From Micromonospora sp. NBC_01813 (GTDB lineage: Bacteria > Actinomycetota > Actinomycetes > Mycobacteriales > Micromonosporaceae), in NCBI RefSeq assembly GCF_035917335.1, contig NZ_CP109067.1:250501-314500 (forward strand): a stretch of 64,000 nucleotides of DNA, written 5' to 3'. Below, one piece after another: positions 41,684 through 51,000 of this stretch; position 1 is the first letter of the stretch; each line of letters opens with the position of its first letter. The translations under genes and the position numbers were made by a program. The notes under the pieces were generated by a model that was not told the origin of the DNA, did not search any database, and saw only the letters and a list, made by a program, of their open reading frames with translations.

Positions 41684-42514
41684 TTACCCGGTCGGGTCAC
41701 CGGTCGGTGGGCGGAGCAGCGGGGCGGCCGGGTCGACCTTGCCGACCGCGCTGGCCAGCAGGGCGGTGGCGTCGGCCGGGGCGACGGTGCCGATCGGACC
41801 GAGGTGGCGCACCGTGGCGAGCAACCGCCCGTGGCGAGCGACCGCCAGATAGCCGGACAGCGGCGGGGCGTCGGCCGCCGTGGGGTCGGTGACGCTCAGC
41901 AGCAGTGACCAGGCGACGTCGCCGGCTCCGGTGGGCAGCTGCTCGCCTCGGTGGACCCGGACCGTCACGGCACTGCCGTCGTCGAGGGTGGCCGGGAAGC
42001 CTCCACAGGATCGTGGCGCCGCTGCCAGCAGGTCCGCGTCGGCGGAGTCGAGCAGGGTCAGTGACTGCCGGATCGCCGCGCCGTCGGTCGCCCGGTACTC
42101 GGCGACGACCTGATCGGCGACGACCTGATCGGCGACGACCGGGCCGTCGGCGGCCCGTCCGTCGATGGCTGCGGCCCAGGGGCGTTCGAACAGGTGCCGG
42201 CAACGGTCCCCGCCGGCCCTGCTCGGTGCGTCGGCCAGTGCGGTGTCGCGGCCGACGAGCCGGTAGCCGGGAGGTAACTCGGCCGGGGAGAGCAGCACCT
42301 CGCCGAGGTCCGGCTGACTGGTGACGAACCGCGCCGGAGGGTCGGCGGGGGTGGGTCGGGCCGGGCCGCCGGTGGGTACGCCGATGACGGTGCCGACCGC
42401 GAGTCCGGCGGCGAGCCCGCCGCCGAGCGCGGACCGGCTCATCGCGTACCGGGTCACGGTTGACCAGCTGGTCACCGTGCGGTCATCCGCCGGTGCGACT
42501 GGGTGACGGTGCAC
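41684..42514 (-). CDS. Membrane-anchored extracytoplasmic protein, unknown function
   Basis: The 276-residue protein has one N-terminal hydrophobic segment (about residues 30-47) and an outside domain resembling sensor domains of actinomycete lipoproteins (SPAELPPGYRLV, RSCGGFPATLDDGSAVTVRV, LLATVRHLGPIG). A three-fold tandem VVADQ segment (about residues 128-140) comes from a 15-bp DNA repeat. The start is unclear: GTG 42514 with AGGGG upstream is used; ATG 42442 would give a cleaner signal sequence. Function is unknown. Confidence 0.6.
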   Translation of the reverse strand: MHRHPVAPADDRTVTSWSTVTRYAMSRSALGGGLAAGLAVGTVIGVPTGGPARPTPADPPARFVTSQPDLGEVLLSPAELPPGYRLVGRDTALADAPSRAGGDRCRHLFERPWAAAIDGRAADGPVVADQVVADQVVAEYRATDGAAIRQSLTLLDSADADLLAAAPRSCGGFPATLDDGSAVTVRVHRGEQLPTGAGDVAWSLLLSVTDPTAADAPPLSGYLAVARHGRLLATVRHLGPIGTVAPADATALLASAVGKVDPAAPLLRPPTGDPTG

Positions 42515-42605
42515 TATTATCCCCTTTCGTGCCGCTTGGTACTAACGCGCCGGAAGAGTGTGGGTTGTGCTCTGGCCCCGCGAGGTGGGCGACCGGAGCG
42601 GTCCC

Positions 42606-42740
42606 GTAACGTCGGTGTAACGAGGTCGGGAAAGACTGGGCTGCTCAGGTGGGAGCCGACAGCACCTGGTCCTGCGTTGGAGGGCACCAACGCGGAGAAT
42701 GGAACCGGTCCGGGCAGACCAGTGTCACGAGGGGTTCAAA
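42606..42740 (+). ncRNA. Candidate structured RNA upstream of the IS607-type element
   Basis: This stretch has no convincing gene but many self-complementary segments: GTCGG 42611-42615 with CCGAC 42656-42660; CAGGTG 42646-42651 with CACCTG 42663-42668; GCGTTGG 42674-42680 with CCAACGC 42687-42693; and a long-range pairing of GACA..TGGTC (about 42658-42671) with GACCAGTGTC near 42727-42736. Some pairings are alternatives. It could be a transposon-derived guide RNA remnant, the former leader of glnA2, or chance. A GTAAC-N6-GTAAC pair at 42606-42621 resembles half of a GlnR box. Confidence 0.3.
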
Positions 42741-42793
42741 CTGCTGGTGCGCTGATCGGCAATAGTGATCATTAGTTGTCTGTGGGTGGTGTT

Positions 42794-42974
42794 GTGAAGT
42801 TGAAGGAGTGGGCAGTGGCCACCGGTTTCTCGTACGCGACCGCGCGACGACGACTTGGTCGGTGACGTGACCGAGATTCTGACGTCGTTGTGCGCCCGCC
42901 TGTACGGTCGCCGGGCAGCGGCGAACCGTGCCCGCCGCGCGGTCGAAGCCGCGACCGGGGACGGCCCGGTGTGA
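42794..42974 (+). pseudogene. tnpA: IS607-type serine recombinase TnpA, internally deleted
   Basis: The N-terminal 17 codons or so (GTG 42794) encode the DNA-binding start KLKEWAVATGFSYATA. The frame then jumps to the C-terminus, DDLVGDVTEILTSLCARLYG and RRAAANRARRAVEAA, read out of phase. The catalytic serine domain, about 130 residues, is missing. The element can therefore not move on its own. The remaining stop overlaps the tnpB GTG. Confidence 0.8.
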
Positions 42975-44344
42975 AGACGATCCAGGCGTACCGGTTCGCG
43001 CTCGACCTCACTCCCGGTCAGGAGCGGGGCGTCCTGGCGCATGCCGGAGCCGCCCGTGTCGCGTACAACTGGGCGCTGGCCCGGGTCAAAGCTGTCATGG
43101 ACCAGCGTGCGGCGGAACGCTCGTACGGCGTGCCGGACGAGGTGTTGACGCCGTTGCTGTCCTGGTCCCTCGCCGGTCTGCGTAAGGCGTGGAACGCCGC
43201 GAAGGCCGACGTTGCGCCGTGGTGGCCCGAGGTGTCCAAGGAGGCGTTCAACACCGGCCTTGACGCCCTCGCACGGGGCCTGGGGAACTGGGCCGACTCC
43301 CGGACCGGCAAACGCGCCGGACGGCCGGCGGGGTTCCCACGGTTCAGGTCCCGCCGCCGCACCACACCCAGCGTGCGGTTCACCACCGGCGCGATCCGAG
43401 TCGAGCCCGACCGGACGCACGTCGTCCTGCCACGGCTGGGCCGGTTGAAGCTGCACGAGTCCGCCCGTAAACTCGCCCGGCGACTGGACAACGGCACCGC
43501 ACGGATCATGTCCGCGACGGTGCGCCGTGACGGCGGGCGCTGGCATGTGTCGTTCACCGTCGAGGTCGAGCGGGCCGAACGCACCCCTTCCCGACCGGAC
43601 TCGGTGGTCGGTGTCGACGTCGGGATCAGACACCTTGCGGTGCTGTCCACCGGTGAGTTGATCGACAACCCGCGCCACCTGGTGGCCGGACGAGGGCGGA
43701 TGCGCTCGCTCGGCCGGACGCTGTCGCGCAGGCAGGGCCCGGACCGGCGTACCGGCCGGCGTGCGTCGAAGCGGTGGGAACGGGCGGCGGCCCGGCTCGG
43801 CCGGGCGCATGCCCGGGTCGCTCATCTGCGCCGTGATGGGCTGCACAAGCTCACCACCCGACTCGCCACGACGTACGGCACCGTGGTGGTGGAAGACCTG
43901 AACGTGACCGGCATGCTCGCCAACCGGCAGCTGGCCCGGCACGTCGCCGACGCCGGGTTCGCGGAGATCCGCCGGCAGTTGGCGTACAAGACCGGGTGGA
44001 ACGGCGGCCGGCTGCTGGTGGCCGACCGCTGGTATCCGTCCTCGAAGACGTGCTCGGGATGCGGCACGGTGAAAACCAAGCTGGCCCTGTCCGAGCGTGA
44101 ATACGCCTGTGAGGCGTGCGGTCTGGTAATCGACCGGGACCGCAATGCCGCGCTCAACCTCGCCGCCCTTGCGGCGGCAACCGCCGGGAGTGGCCCGGTG
44201 GCAGCACGTGGAGCCGACCAGAAGACCCGCACACGCGGGCAGGTGGCCGTGAAGCGTGAACCCGGCACCGCGTCCGCGGGTCAGACCTGGACCGTCCCGC
44301 CGCAAGGCGGGACTATCGACCGTGTGCTTGCTAAAGCGCACTGA
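42971..44344 (+). CDS. tnpB: TnpB RNA-guided nuclease, apparently catalytically intact
   Basis: The 457-residue TnpB has the RuvC catalytic set: Asp216 in VVGVDVGIRHLAV, Glu308 in VVVEDLNVTGML and an Asp in IDRDRNAALNL (about 388-390), plus a zinc ribbon CSGCG-x15-CEACG (Cys361, 364, 380, 383). TnpB uses an RNA from the element's right end, whose guide copies the flanking DNA, to cut the empty donor site and so favour element retention. Here the flank is the glnA2 ribosome site and start. GTG 42971 is used because it overlaps the tnpA stop. The long C-terminal tail (about 395-457) also encodes the hairpins expected of the guide RNA. Confidence 0.9.
   Translation: MKTIQAYRFALDLTPGQERGVLAHAGAARVAYNWALARVKAVMDQRAAERSYGVPDEVLTPLLSWSLAGLRKAWNAAKADVAPWWPEVSKEAFNTGLDALARGLGNWADSRTGKRAGRPAGFPRFRSRRRTTPSVRFTTGAIRVEPDRTHVVLPRLGRLKLHESARKLARRLDNGTARIMSATVRRDGGRWHVSFTVEVERAERTPSRPDSVVGVDVGIRHLAVLSTGELIDNPRHLVAGRGRMRSLGRTLSRRQGPDRRTGRRASKRWERAAARLGRAHARVAHLRRDGLHKLTTRLATTYGTVVVEDLNVTGMLANRQLARHVADAGFAEIRRQLAYKTGWNGGRLLVADRWYPSSKTCSGCGTVKTKLALSEREYACEACGLVIDRDRNAALNLAALAAATAGSGPVAARGADQKTRTRGQVAVKREPGTASAGQTWTVPPQGGTIDRVLAKAH
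44294..44341 (+). ncRNA. Predicted 3' end of the TnpB guide RNA (two hairpins)
   Basis: GTCCCGCC-GCAA-GGCGGGAC (44294-44313) is a perfect 8-bp stem with a GNRA tetraloop; GTGTGCTT-GCTA-AAGCGCAC (44322-44341) is an 8-bp stem with one G-U pair. Both lie in the last codons of tnpB, where IS605/IS607 guide RNAs (omega/reRNA) map. If the element ends just after 44341, the guide would begin near GAGAGGTAACGG, the glnA2 leader. The full RNA probably starts upstream, around 44180-44230. Confidence 0.45.
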
Positions 44345-44359
44345 GAGGTAACGGTAGAC

Positions 44360-45712
44360 GTGGACCGTCAGCAGGAGTTCGTGCTCCGCACCTTGGAGGA
44401 GCGCGACATCCGTTTCGTTCGGTTGTGGTTCACCGACGTGCTCGGCACGCTCAAGAGCGTCTCGGTCGCGCCGGCTGAGCTTGAGGCAGCATTCGAAGAA
44501 GGCATCGGCTTCGATGGATCGGCGATCGAGGGCTTCGCCCGGGTCTTCGAATCCGACATGGTGGCCATGCCCGATCCCACCACCTTTCAGGTGTTTCCTT
44601 TCGAGGGTGGCGTCAGCGGGGAAAGCGCCCGGATGTTCTGCGACATCCTGCTTCCCGACGGCACCCCGTCCTGGGCCGACCCTCGGCACGTGCTGCGCCG
44701 GGCGCTGTCGCGCGCGGCGGAGAAGGGCTTCACCTTCTACACCCACCCCGAGATCGAGTTCTTCCTCCTGGAGAACAGCCCCACCGACGGCTCCACCCCG
44801 GCGCCGGTCGACTCTGGCGGCTACTTCGACCACACCACCCACGCGGTGGCCCGCGACTTCCGCCGCCAAGCGGTCCTCGCCCTGGAACGCATCGGCATCT
44901 CGGTCGAGTTCAGCCACCACGAGGTGGCCCCCGGCCAGCAGGAGATCGACCTGCGCTACGCCGACGCGCTGACCACCGCCGACAACATCATGACCTTCCG
45001 GCACGTGGTCAAGGAGGTCGCCCTGTCACACGGTGTCGCCGCGACCTTCATGCCCAAGCCCTTCACCGACCAGCCCGGTAGCGGCATGCACACCCACCTG
45101 TCGCTGTTCGAGGGCGAACGCAACGCCTTCCACGACGCCAGCGACCCGATGAAGATCTCCAAGGTCGCCAAGGCCTTCATCGCCGGGCTGCTGGTGCACG
45201 CCCGCGAGTACACCGCGGTGACCAACCAGTGGGTCAACTCCTACAAGCGGCTGTTCCCGCAGGCGCTGCCGGACCGGATCACCGAATCCCCGGCGTACGT
45301 GTGCTGGGGTCACCTCAACCGGTCCGCGCTGGTGCGGGTCCCCGCGTACGGCAAGCCGAACTCGGCCCGGGTCGAGGTCCGCTCGCTGGACTCGGCGACC
45401 AACCCGTACCTGGCCTTCGCGGTGATGCTCGGTGCCGGCCTCAAGGGCATCGAGGAGGGCTACGAGCTGCCGCCCGGTTCCGAGGACGACGTCTCGGCGC
45501 TGTCCGCCGCCGAACGCAAGGCGATGGGGTACGAGTCGCTGCCGGAGAACCTTTCCGAGGCCATCGAGGTGATGGCGAGTTCGGAGTTGATCGCCGAGGT
45601 GCTCGGCGAGCACGTCTTCGACTTCTTCCTGCGTAACAAGCGCTCCGAGTGGGAGCAGTACCGCCGTGAGGTGACCCCGTACGAGCGTCGCCGCTACCTT
45701 GGCGCCCTCTGA
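44360..45712 (+). CDS. glnA2: Glutamine synthetase, GlnA2 type
   Basis: The 450-residue type I glutamine synthetase resembles M. tuberculosis GlnA2 (Rv2222c): QEFVLRTLEERDIRFVRLWF at the start, FDGSAIEGFARVFESDM, the ATP/ammonia segment GSGMHTHLSLF and a C-terminus ending YERRRYLGAL. It lacks the LYDLPPE adenylylation loop seen in GlnA1, so it is probably not controlled by GlnE. GTG 44360 follows GAGAGG about ten bases upstream, which lies at the end of the inserted element; the native promoter may be displaced 1.6 kb upstream. Family members make glutamine or act on glutamate analogues and polyamines, so the substrate needs care. Confidence 0.92.
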   Translation: MDRQQEFVLRTLEERDIRFVRLWFTDVLGTLKSVSVAPAELEAAFEEGIGFDGSAIEGFARVFESDMVAMPDPTTFQVFPFEGGVSGESARMFCDILLPDGTPSWADPRHVLRRALSRAAEKGFTFYTHPEIEFFLLENSPTDGSTPAPVDSGGYFDHTTHAVARDFRRQAVLALERIGISVEFSHHEVAPGQQEIDLRYADALTTADNIMTFRHVVKEVALSHGVAATFMPKPFTDQPGSGMHTHLSLFEGERNAFHDASDPMKISKVAKAFIAGLLVHAREYTAVTNQWVNSYKRLFPQALPDRITESPAYVCWGHLNRSALVRVPAYGKPNSARVEVRSLDSATNPYLAFAVMLGAGLKGIEEGYELPPGSEDDVSALSAAERKAMGYESLPENLSEAIEVMASSELIAEVLGEHVFDFFLRNKRSEWEQYRREVTPYERRRYLGAL

Positions 45713-45720
45713 CCGGTCGC

Positions 45721-45768
45721 GCGGGATCATGCCAGCCCCGCGCGGAGCGCGGGCTGGCATGATCCCGC
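45721..45768 (+). terminator. Terminator hairpin after glnA2
   Basis: Two arms of 22-23 bases (45721-45743, 45747-45768) pair with a single bulged base and a three-base loop, eight bases after the glnA2 stop. The sequence GGGATCATGCCAGCCC and its complement forms a long, stable stem. Confidence 0.85.
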
Positions 45769-45819
45769 TATCGTCTCTCCCGACATCGCCGCCGCGGCGA
45801 CCGAGGGAAGGAAACGTCC

Positions 45820-46245
45820 GTGCTGGAGGATCTGCTCACCGGAGCCTGGCAGAGCATCGTGTTCGGGGCGGTCGGCGTCGCACTGATGGCCGCGGGCTTC
45901 CTGTTGGTCGACTGGCTCACCCCCGGCAGCCTGCGTGAGCTGATCTGGGTGCAGCGCAACAGCAACGCCAGCCTGCTGCTCGTCGCCAACCAGCTCGGCG
46001 TGGCCGGCATCGTCTTCACCGCGATCATCACCAGCTACCCGTCGTTCGTCAAAGGACTCGCCTCCACCGTCCTGTTCGGGCTGATCGGGCTGGGCATCAT
46101 GGCGTTGGCGTTCGCCGTCCTGGACTGGCTCACCCCGGGCCGCCTCGGCGCGGTGATCTGCTCCGACGAGCCACACCCGGCCGCCCGGGTCAGCGCCGCG
46201 ACCCACTTCGGCGCCGCGCTGATTGTCTGCGCCTGCATCACCTGA
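45820..46245 (+). CDS. DUF350 membrane protein
   Basis: The 141-residue protein has four membrane helices arranged as two similar halves, each ending in DWLTPG (AAGFLLVDWLTPGSLRELI and ALAFAVLDWLTPGRLGAVI), a DUF350 hallmark. Function is unknown; relatives accompany stress and membrane-remodelling genes. GTG 45820 has AAGGAAA upstream. Convergent with the LD-carboxypeptidase gene. Confidence 0.82.
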   Translation: MLEDLLTGAWQSIVFGAVGVALMAAGFLLVDWLTPGSLRELIWVQRNSNASLLLVANQLGVAGIVFTAIITSYPSFVKGLASTVLFGLIGLGIMALAFAVLDWLTPGRLGAVICSDEPHPAARVSAATHFGAALIVCACIT

Positions 46246-46282
46246 GCCGCGTCTGGCGGACGCGCCCGACTGGTGCGGCTCA
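46243..46282. terminator. Bidirectional hairpin between convergent genes
   Basis: TGAGCCGC (46243-46250) pairs with GCGGCTCA (46275-46282), with an inner GCGTC/GACGC alternative stem. The outer arms contain both stop codons, so one short palindrome serves the DUF350 gene and the facing LD-carboxypeptidase gene. Confidence 0.5.
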
Positions 46283-47233
46283 GCGCACCGCCGGCTGCAC
46301 CGTCAACGTGCCGGCAGCCGTGTCCAGCACGGCCGGCACCCCGAGACCGACCGTGCGCGGCGACTGGCCGTGGCCGACCGGCAACCCACCGAGCACCGGT
46401 ACGCCGAGGTCGCCCAGCCGCTCACCCAGGACCTCGGCGACGTCCACCCCCTGCCGGTCGGCGCAGCCGGTGAACTGACCGACCGCCACCCCGGCCAGAC
46501 CATCCAGCACACCACTGCGCCGCAGTTGGGTCAGCAGCCGATCCACCCGGTACGGCGGCTCGCCGATCTCCTCGATCAGCAGGATCGCGCCGGCCAGGTC
46601 AGGCTGGTCCGCCGTACCCACCGAACTGGCCAGCAGCGACAGGTTGCCGCCGAGCAGCGTGCCGGCGGCCCGACCCGGGACCAGTACCGGCGCGGTCGCC
46701 TCGTCGGCCGTGCGCTCGACCACCGTCGGCACCGGGTCCATCAACGCCGCCCGCAGCGACTCGGCGGACACCGCCGGGGTACGCCCGTCGTCCCACGCCA
46801 CCACCGGTCCGTGCACCGTCGCCAGCCGGGCACCCCGCCACAGCGCCAGGTGCAACGCGGTGACATCCGAGTAGCCGCAGACCACCTTCGGGTCCCGACG
46901 GGCCACGGTCAGATCCAGCAGGTCCACCACCCGCTGCGTGCCGTAGCCGCCCCGCGTACAGAGGATGCCGCGCACGGCCGGGTCGGCGAACGCCTCGTCG
47001 AGGTCGGCGGCCCGCTGCCGGTCGGTGCCGGCCAGGTAGCCGTGTCGACCCAGCGCGTGCCGGGCCAACCGGGGGCGCAGGCCCCAGCCGGCCAGCACCG
47101 CCATCCCGCGCTCGACCGGCTCCGCCGCGACCGGGCCGGCCGGGGCCACGATCCGGACCTCGTCACCGGGACGCAGCGCGGCGGGGTGGACCACGTCGCC
47201 ACCCGGGCGTCGCGTCACCTGGTCGTTGGCCAT
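46280..47233 (-). CDS. LD-carboxypeptidase (peptidase S66 / MccF-like)
   Basis: The 317-residue serine peptidase has LRPGDEVRIVAPAGPV at the start, LCTRGGYGTQRVVDLLD, the nucleophile in VVCGYSDVTALHLAL, the glutamate in LLIEEIGEPPYRVDR and the histidine in GLPVGHG. S66 enzymes trim the L,D-bond of murein tetrapeptides during cell-wall recycling, or inactivate microcin C-like peptides (MccF). ATG 47233 is the start; upstream frame extension is spurious. Confidence 0.9.
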   Translation of the reverse strand: MANDQVTRRPGGDVVHPAALRPGDEVRIVAPAGPVAAEPVERGMAVLAGWGLRPRLARHALGRHGYLAGTDRQRAADLDEAFADPAVRGILCTRGGYGTQRVVDLLDLTVARRDPKVVCGYSDVTALHLALWRGARLATVHGPVVAWDDGRTPAVSAESLRAALMDPVPTVVERTADEATAPVLVPGRAAGTLLGGNLSLLASSVGTADQPDLAGAILLIEEIGEPPYRVDRLLTQLRRSGVLDGLAGVAVGQFTGCADRQGVDVAEVLGERLGDLGVPVLGGLPVGHGQSPRTVGLGVPAVLDTAAGTLTVQPAVR

Positions 47234-47330
47234 CCTGTCAGGGTATGGCCGACTGTTTACAAGTAGGCAACCAACCCGCAGTGGGTACCACCTACCGTCC
47301 CCGCCGCCGCCGATTGGATAGCCTCGACCC

Positions 47331-48092
47331 GTGGGCAGCGCGCTGGTGATCGAGAACGACCCGTCCAACGACCTCCGGCGGCTGGGGGAGTGGCTTGCCG
47401 AAGCCGGCCTGCCGACCCAGGTGCACCGTCCGTACGCCGACGACCCGGTGCCCGCCGACCCGGCCGGACACGCCGCCGTGATCGTCCTCGGCGGGCGGCA
47501 CCGGGCCGACGAACCCGATCCGGCCGCGCCGTGGCTGCCGGCGGTGGAAGGTCTGCTGCGCAAGGCCGTCCGGCAGCGGATTCCGACCCTCGCCATCGGG
47601 CTGGGCGCCCAACTGCTCGCCACCGCGCACGCCGGCACCGTCGAACGCAGCGCAGCCGGCCCCGAGATCGGCCCGGCGCTGGTCGGCAAGCGGGACGCCG
47701 CCGGCACCGACCCGCTGTTCCGCTACGTCCCGCTGGCCCCGGACGTGCTGCAGTGGCACGTCCACGAGATCACCGAGTTGCCGCACGGCGCGGTGCTGCT
47801 GGCGGCCTCGACCCACTATCCGCACCAGGCGTTCCGGCTCGGCGACCGGGCCTGGGGGCTGCAGTTCCACATCGAATGCGACCGCGACATGATCAGCACC
47901 TGGGCATCCGGGAGCACGATTCTGGCCGAGCTGCGACTGCCGGCCGACGTGGTCGTCGACGCCTGCGTCGAGGTGCTCGGCGAGATCGAGGACGTGTGGC
48001 AGCCGTTCGCCGCCCGGTTCGCCGCCCTCGCCCTCGGCCAACTGCCCGGCTCGGACGACATCCGCCGGACCCTCCCCCTGCTCGGCGGTTAG
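47331..48092 (+). CDS. Class I glutamine amidotransferase-like protein without the catalytic cysteine
   Basis: The 253-residue protein has a GATase1 fold with AVIVLGG and the nucleophile-elbow region TLAIGLGAQLLATAHAG (about residues 85-101), where the usual GxCxG cysteine is Gly, and the partner residues His and Glu in LQFHIECDRDM. Without the cysteine it should not release ammonia from glutamine by the normal route; it may bind glutamine or another ligand as a sensor. It lies six bases before glnE, so a regulatory link to nitrogen control is plausible. GTG 47331. Confidence 0.75.
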   Translation: MGSALVIENDPSNDLRRLGEWLAEAGLPTQVHRPYADDPVPADPAGHAAVIVLGGRHRADEPDPAAPWLPAVEGLLRKAVRQRIPTLAIGLGAQLLATAHAGTVERSAAGPEIGPALVGKRDAAGTDPLFRYVPLAPDVLQWHVHEITELPHGAVLLAASTHYPHQAFRLGDRAWGLQFHIECDRDMISTWASGSTILAELRLPADVVVDACVEVLGEIEDVWQPFAARFAALALGQLPGSDDIRRTLPLLGG

Positions 48093-48098
48093 GCCCCG

Positions 48099-51000
48099 AT
48101 GACCAGACCGACCAGCGCCACCGGTCGCCTCGCCCGCTACGGCTTCGACGTCAGCGGTACGGACACCGTCCGGGCCGCCGAACTGCTCGGCCCGGACGGG
48201 CTGGGGCTGTGGGACGCGCAGGCACAGCAGCCGGTCGACGAACCGGCCGCCGAGCTGCTCGGCGCCCTGTCCCGGGCCGCCGACCCCGACCTGGCGTTGC
48301 GGCAACTGCACCGGCTCGCCGAGGCGCAGCGGCGGGACCGGGTCGACGCCGGTCCGCCGGTGATCGACGCGGTGTACGCCGACGCCGGGCTGCGTCGCCG
48401 GCTGGTCGCCGTCCTCGGCGCCTCGTCGAGCCTCGGTGACCACCTGGTCGCCAACCCCGACCAGTGGCAGGTGCTCGCGACCGGCCGCAACGGGGTCGCC
48501 CCCACCGCTGACGGCAGCCTCGACCGTGGATCGGCGAGCGCCGATCCACCCGCCGGCGGGCCGGCGATCGCCGCGCTGCGCCGCGCGTACCGGCTGGCCC
48601 TGCTGCGGATCGCCGCCGCCGACCTGACCGGCGGACGCGGGCTGGAACAGACGATGGCGGCGCTGTCCGCCCTGGCCGACGCCACGCTCGGTGCCGCCTA
48701 CGACATCGCGGTCGCCGAACTGCCCGACGGCACGCCCCCGCCCCGGCTGGCCGTGGTCGCGATGGGCAAATGCGGCGGCGACGAGCTCAACTACGTCTCC
48801 GACGTGGACGTCATCTTCGTCGCCGCCGACGACGCCGACCTGACCGCCGCCACCACGGTGGCCACCAGGCTGATCCACATCTGTGGCCTGGTGGCCTGGC
48901 CGGTCGACGCCGCCCTGCGGCCCGAAGGCAACCGTGGTCCCCTGGTCCGCACCCTGGGCAGCCACCTCGCCTACTACCAGCGGTGGGCGCGCACCTGGGA
49001 GTTCCAGGCGCTGCTCAAGGCCCGCCCGGCGGCCGGGGACCGCGACCTGGCCCAGGAGTGGCTGCAGCTGCTCTCCCCGCTGGTGTGGCACGCCGCCGAG
49101 CGCCCCGAGGCGGTCGAGGACGTCCGGGCCATGCGCCGGCGGATCATCGAGAACGTCCCACCCCGGGAGCTGGAGCGCGAGATCAAACGCGGCCCCGGCG
49201 GGCTGCGTGACATCGAGTTCGCCGTCCAGCTGCTGCAGCTGGTGCACGGTCGGGTCGACGAGACACTGCGTACCCCCGGCACCCTGCCGGCGCTGCGCGC
49301 GTTGGTCGCCGGCGGCTACGTCGGCCGGGCCGACGGCGAAGCTCTGCTGCGCGGCTACCGATTCCTGCGCGGTGTCGAGCACCGGCTGCAACTGCAAGGG
49401 CTGCGCCGCACCCACACCGTGCCCGCGGATCCGGTCGCGCTGCGCTGGCTGGCCCACGCCCTGGGCTACACCGCGACGCCCAGCGCCGGCGCCGTCGAGG
49501 CGTTCCGGGCCGAGTGGGTCAGCCACGCCACCGAGGTACGCCGCCTGCACGCCAAACTGCTCTACCGGCCGCTGCTCGAATCGGTCGCCCGGGTGCCGGC
49601 CGAATCGCTGCGGATGACCCCACAGGCCGCCCGCCGCCGCCTCGAAGTGCTCGGGTTCGCCGACCCGGGCGGGGCGCTGCGGCATCTCGAGGCCCTCACC
49701 GGCGGGGTGTCCCGGACCGCCGCGATCCAGCGCACCCTGCTGCCGGTGCTGCTGCAGGAGTTCGCCGACGCTCCCGAACCGGACCGGGGTCTGCTCAGCT
49801 ACCGGCAGGTGTCCGACAAGCTCGGCAGCACCCCCTGGTACCTGCGGCTGCTGCGCGACGAAGGTCCGGTCGCCGGCCGGCTCGCCCGTACCCTCGGGTT
49901 GTCCCGGTACGCCGCCGACCTGCTCGCCCGCGAGCCGGAGGCGCTGCGGATGCTCGCCGCCGATGTGGAGCTGGCCCCGCGGGACGCCGCCGTGTTGTCC
50001 GCCGGCTTCGACGCGGCCGCCGCCCGGCACCTCGGCACCGGCGGCGCCGAGCGGCCCGAGCCGGCGCAGGCGGTCCAGGCAGTCCGGGCGGTCCGGGCGC
50101 TGCGTCGCCGGGAGCTGCTCCGGCTGGCCTGCGCCGACGTGCTCAGCCGGTCAGGTGCCCTGGCGCCGGCGGTGGACACCGTGGGTCGGCTGGACGTCAC
50201 CGCGGTCGGCGCGGGTCTGTCGGCGGTCACCGACGCGACCCTGGCCGCCGCGTTGCGGGTCGCCGTTGCCACCGTGGCGTCGCCGCCCGGCCTACGGTTC
50301 GCCATCATCGGCATGGGTCGCCTCGGCGGGTACGAGATGGGCTACTCGTCCGACGCGGACGTGCTGTTCGTCTACGACCCGCCGGACGGGCTGGCCGACG
50401 CCGAGGCCAGCGCCGCCGCCCGGATGATCGCCGAGGAGCTGCGAAGGCTGCTCGGGATGCCCGCTCCGGACCCGCCGCTCGGGGTGGACGCGGACCTGCG
50501 GCCGGAAGGACGGCAGGGACCGCTGGTACGCAGCCTTGCCGCCTACGCGCAGTACTACGCCCGCTGGTCGAAGGTGTGGGAGGCGCAGGCCCTGCTGCGG
50601 GCCCGGTTCGTCTGCGGCGACCGGTCGCTGGGGGAGGAGTTCATGGCGGTCGCCGATCCGGTCCGCTACCCGGCCGGCGGGTTGAGCCGCGACCAGATCA
50701 TCGAGATCCGCCGGATCAAGGTCCGGGTGGAGAGCGAGCGGTTGCCTCGGGGAGCCGACCCGGCCACCCACACCAAGCTGGGCCGGGGCGGCCTCGCCGA
50801 CGTGGAGTGGGCGGTGCAGCTGACCCAGCTGCGGCACGCGCACACGGTGCCGGCGCTGCGGGACCCCCGTACCCTGGCCGCGTTGGCGGCGGCCCGCGAA
50901 GCCGGGCTGATCGGCCCGGCCGACGCCACCGCGCTGCGGGCCGGTTGGACGCTGGCCTCCCGGGTACGCAACGCGTTGATGCTGGTCCGTGGCCGGGCCA

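Larger units (their letters stand above)
42794..44345 (+). mobile_element. Decayed IS607-type insertion element (tnpA remnant plus intact tnpB)
   Basis: The order tnpA-tnpB on one strand with a GTGA overlap, the tnpA start KLKEWAVATGFSYATARR (MerR-like N-terminus of IS607 recombinases) and a TnpB with RuvC and zinc-ribbon motifs identify an IS607-family element. IS607 elements have no terminal inverted repeats and make no target duplication, so exact ends cannot be read; given limits are the coding parts plus the last hairpin. The right side lies 15 bp from the glnA2 start codon. Confidence 0.75.

Noticed and set aside
42503-42775. 90-residue plus-strand frame before the IS element
   Set aside because: No family, poor start, and the DNA is better explained by RNA-like hairpins.
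47292-50030. 912-residue minus-strand frame
   Set aside because: Antisense to the amidotransferase-like gene and glnE; no family features.
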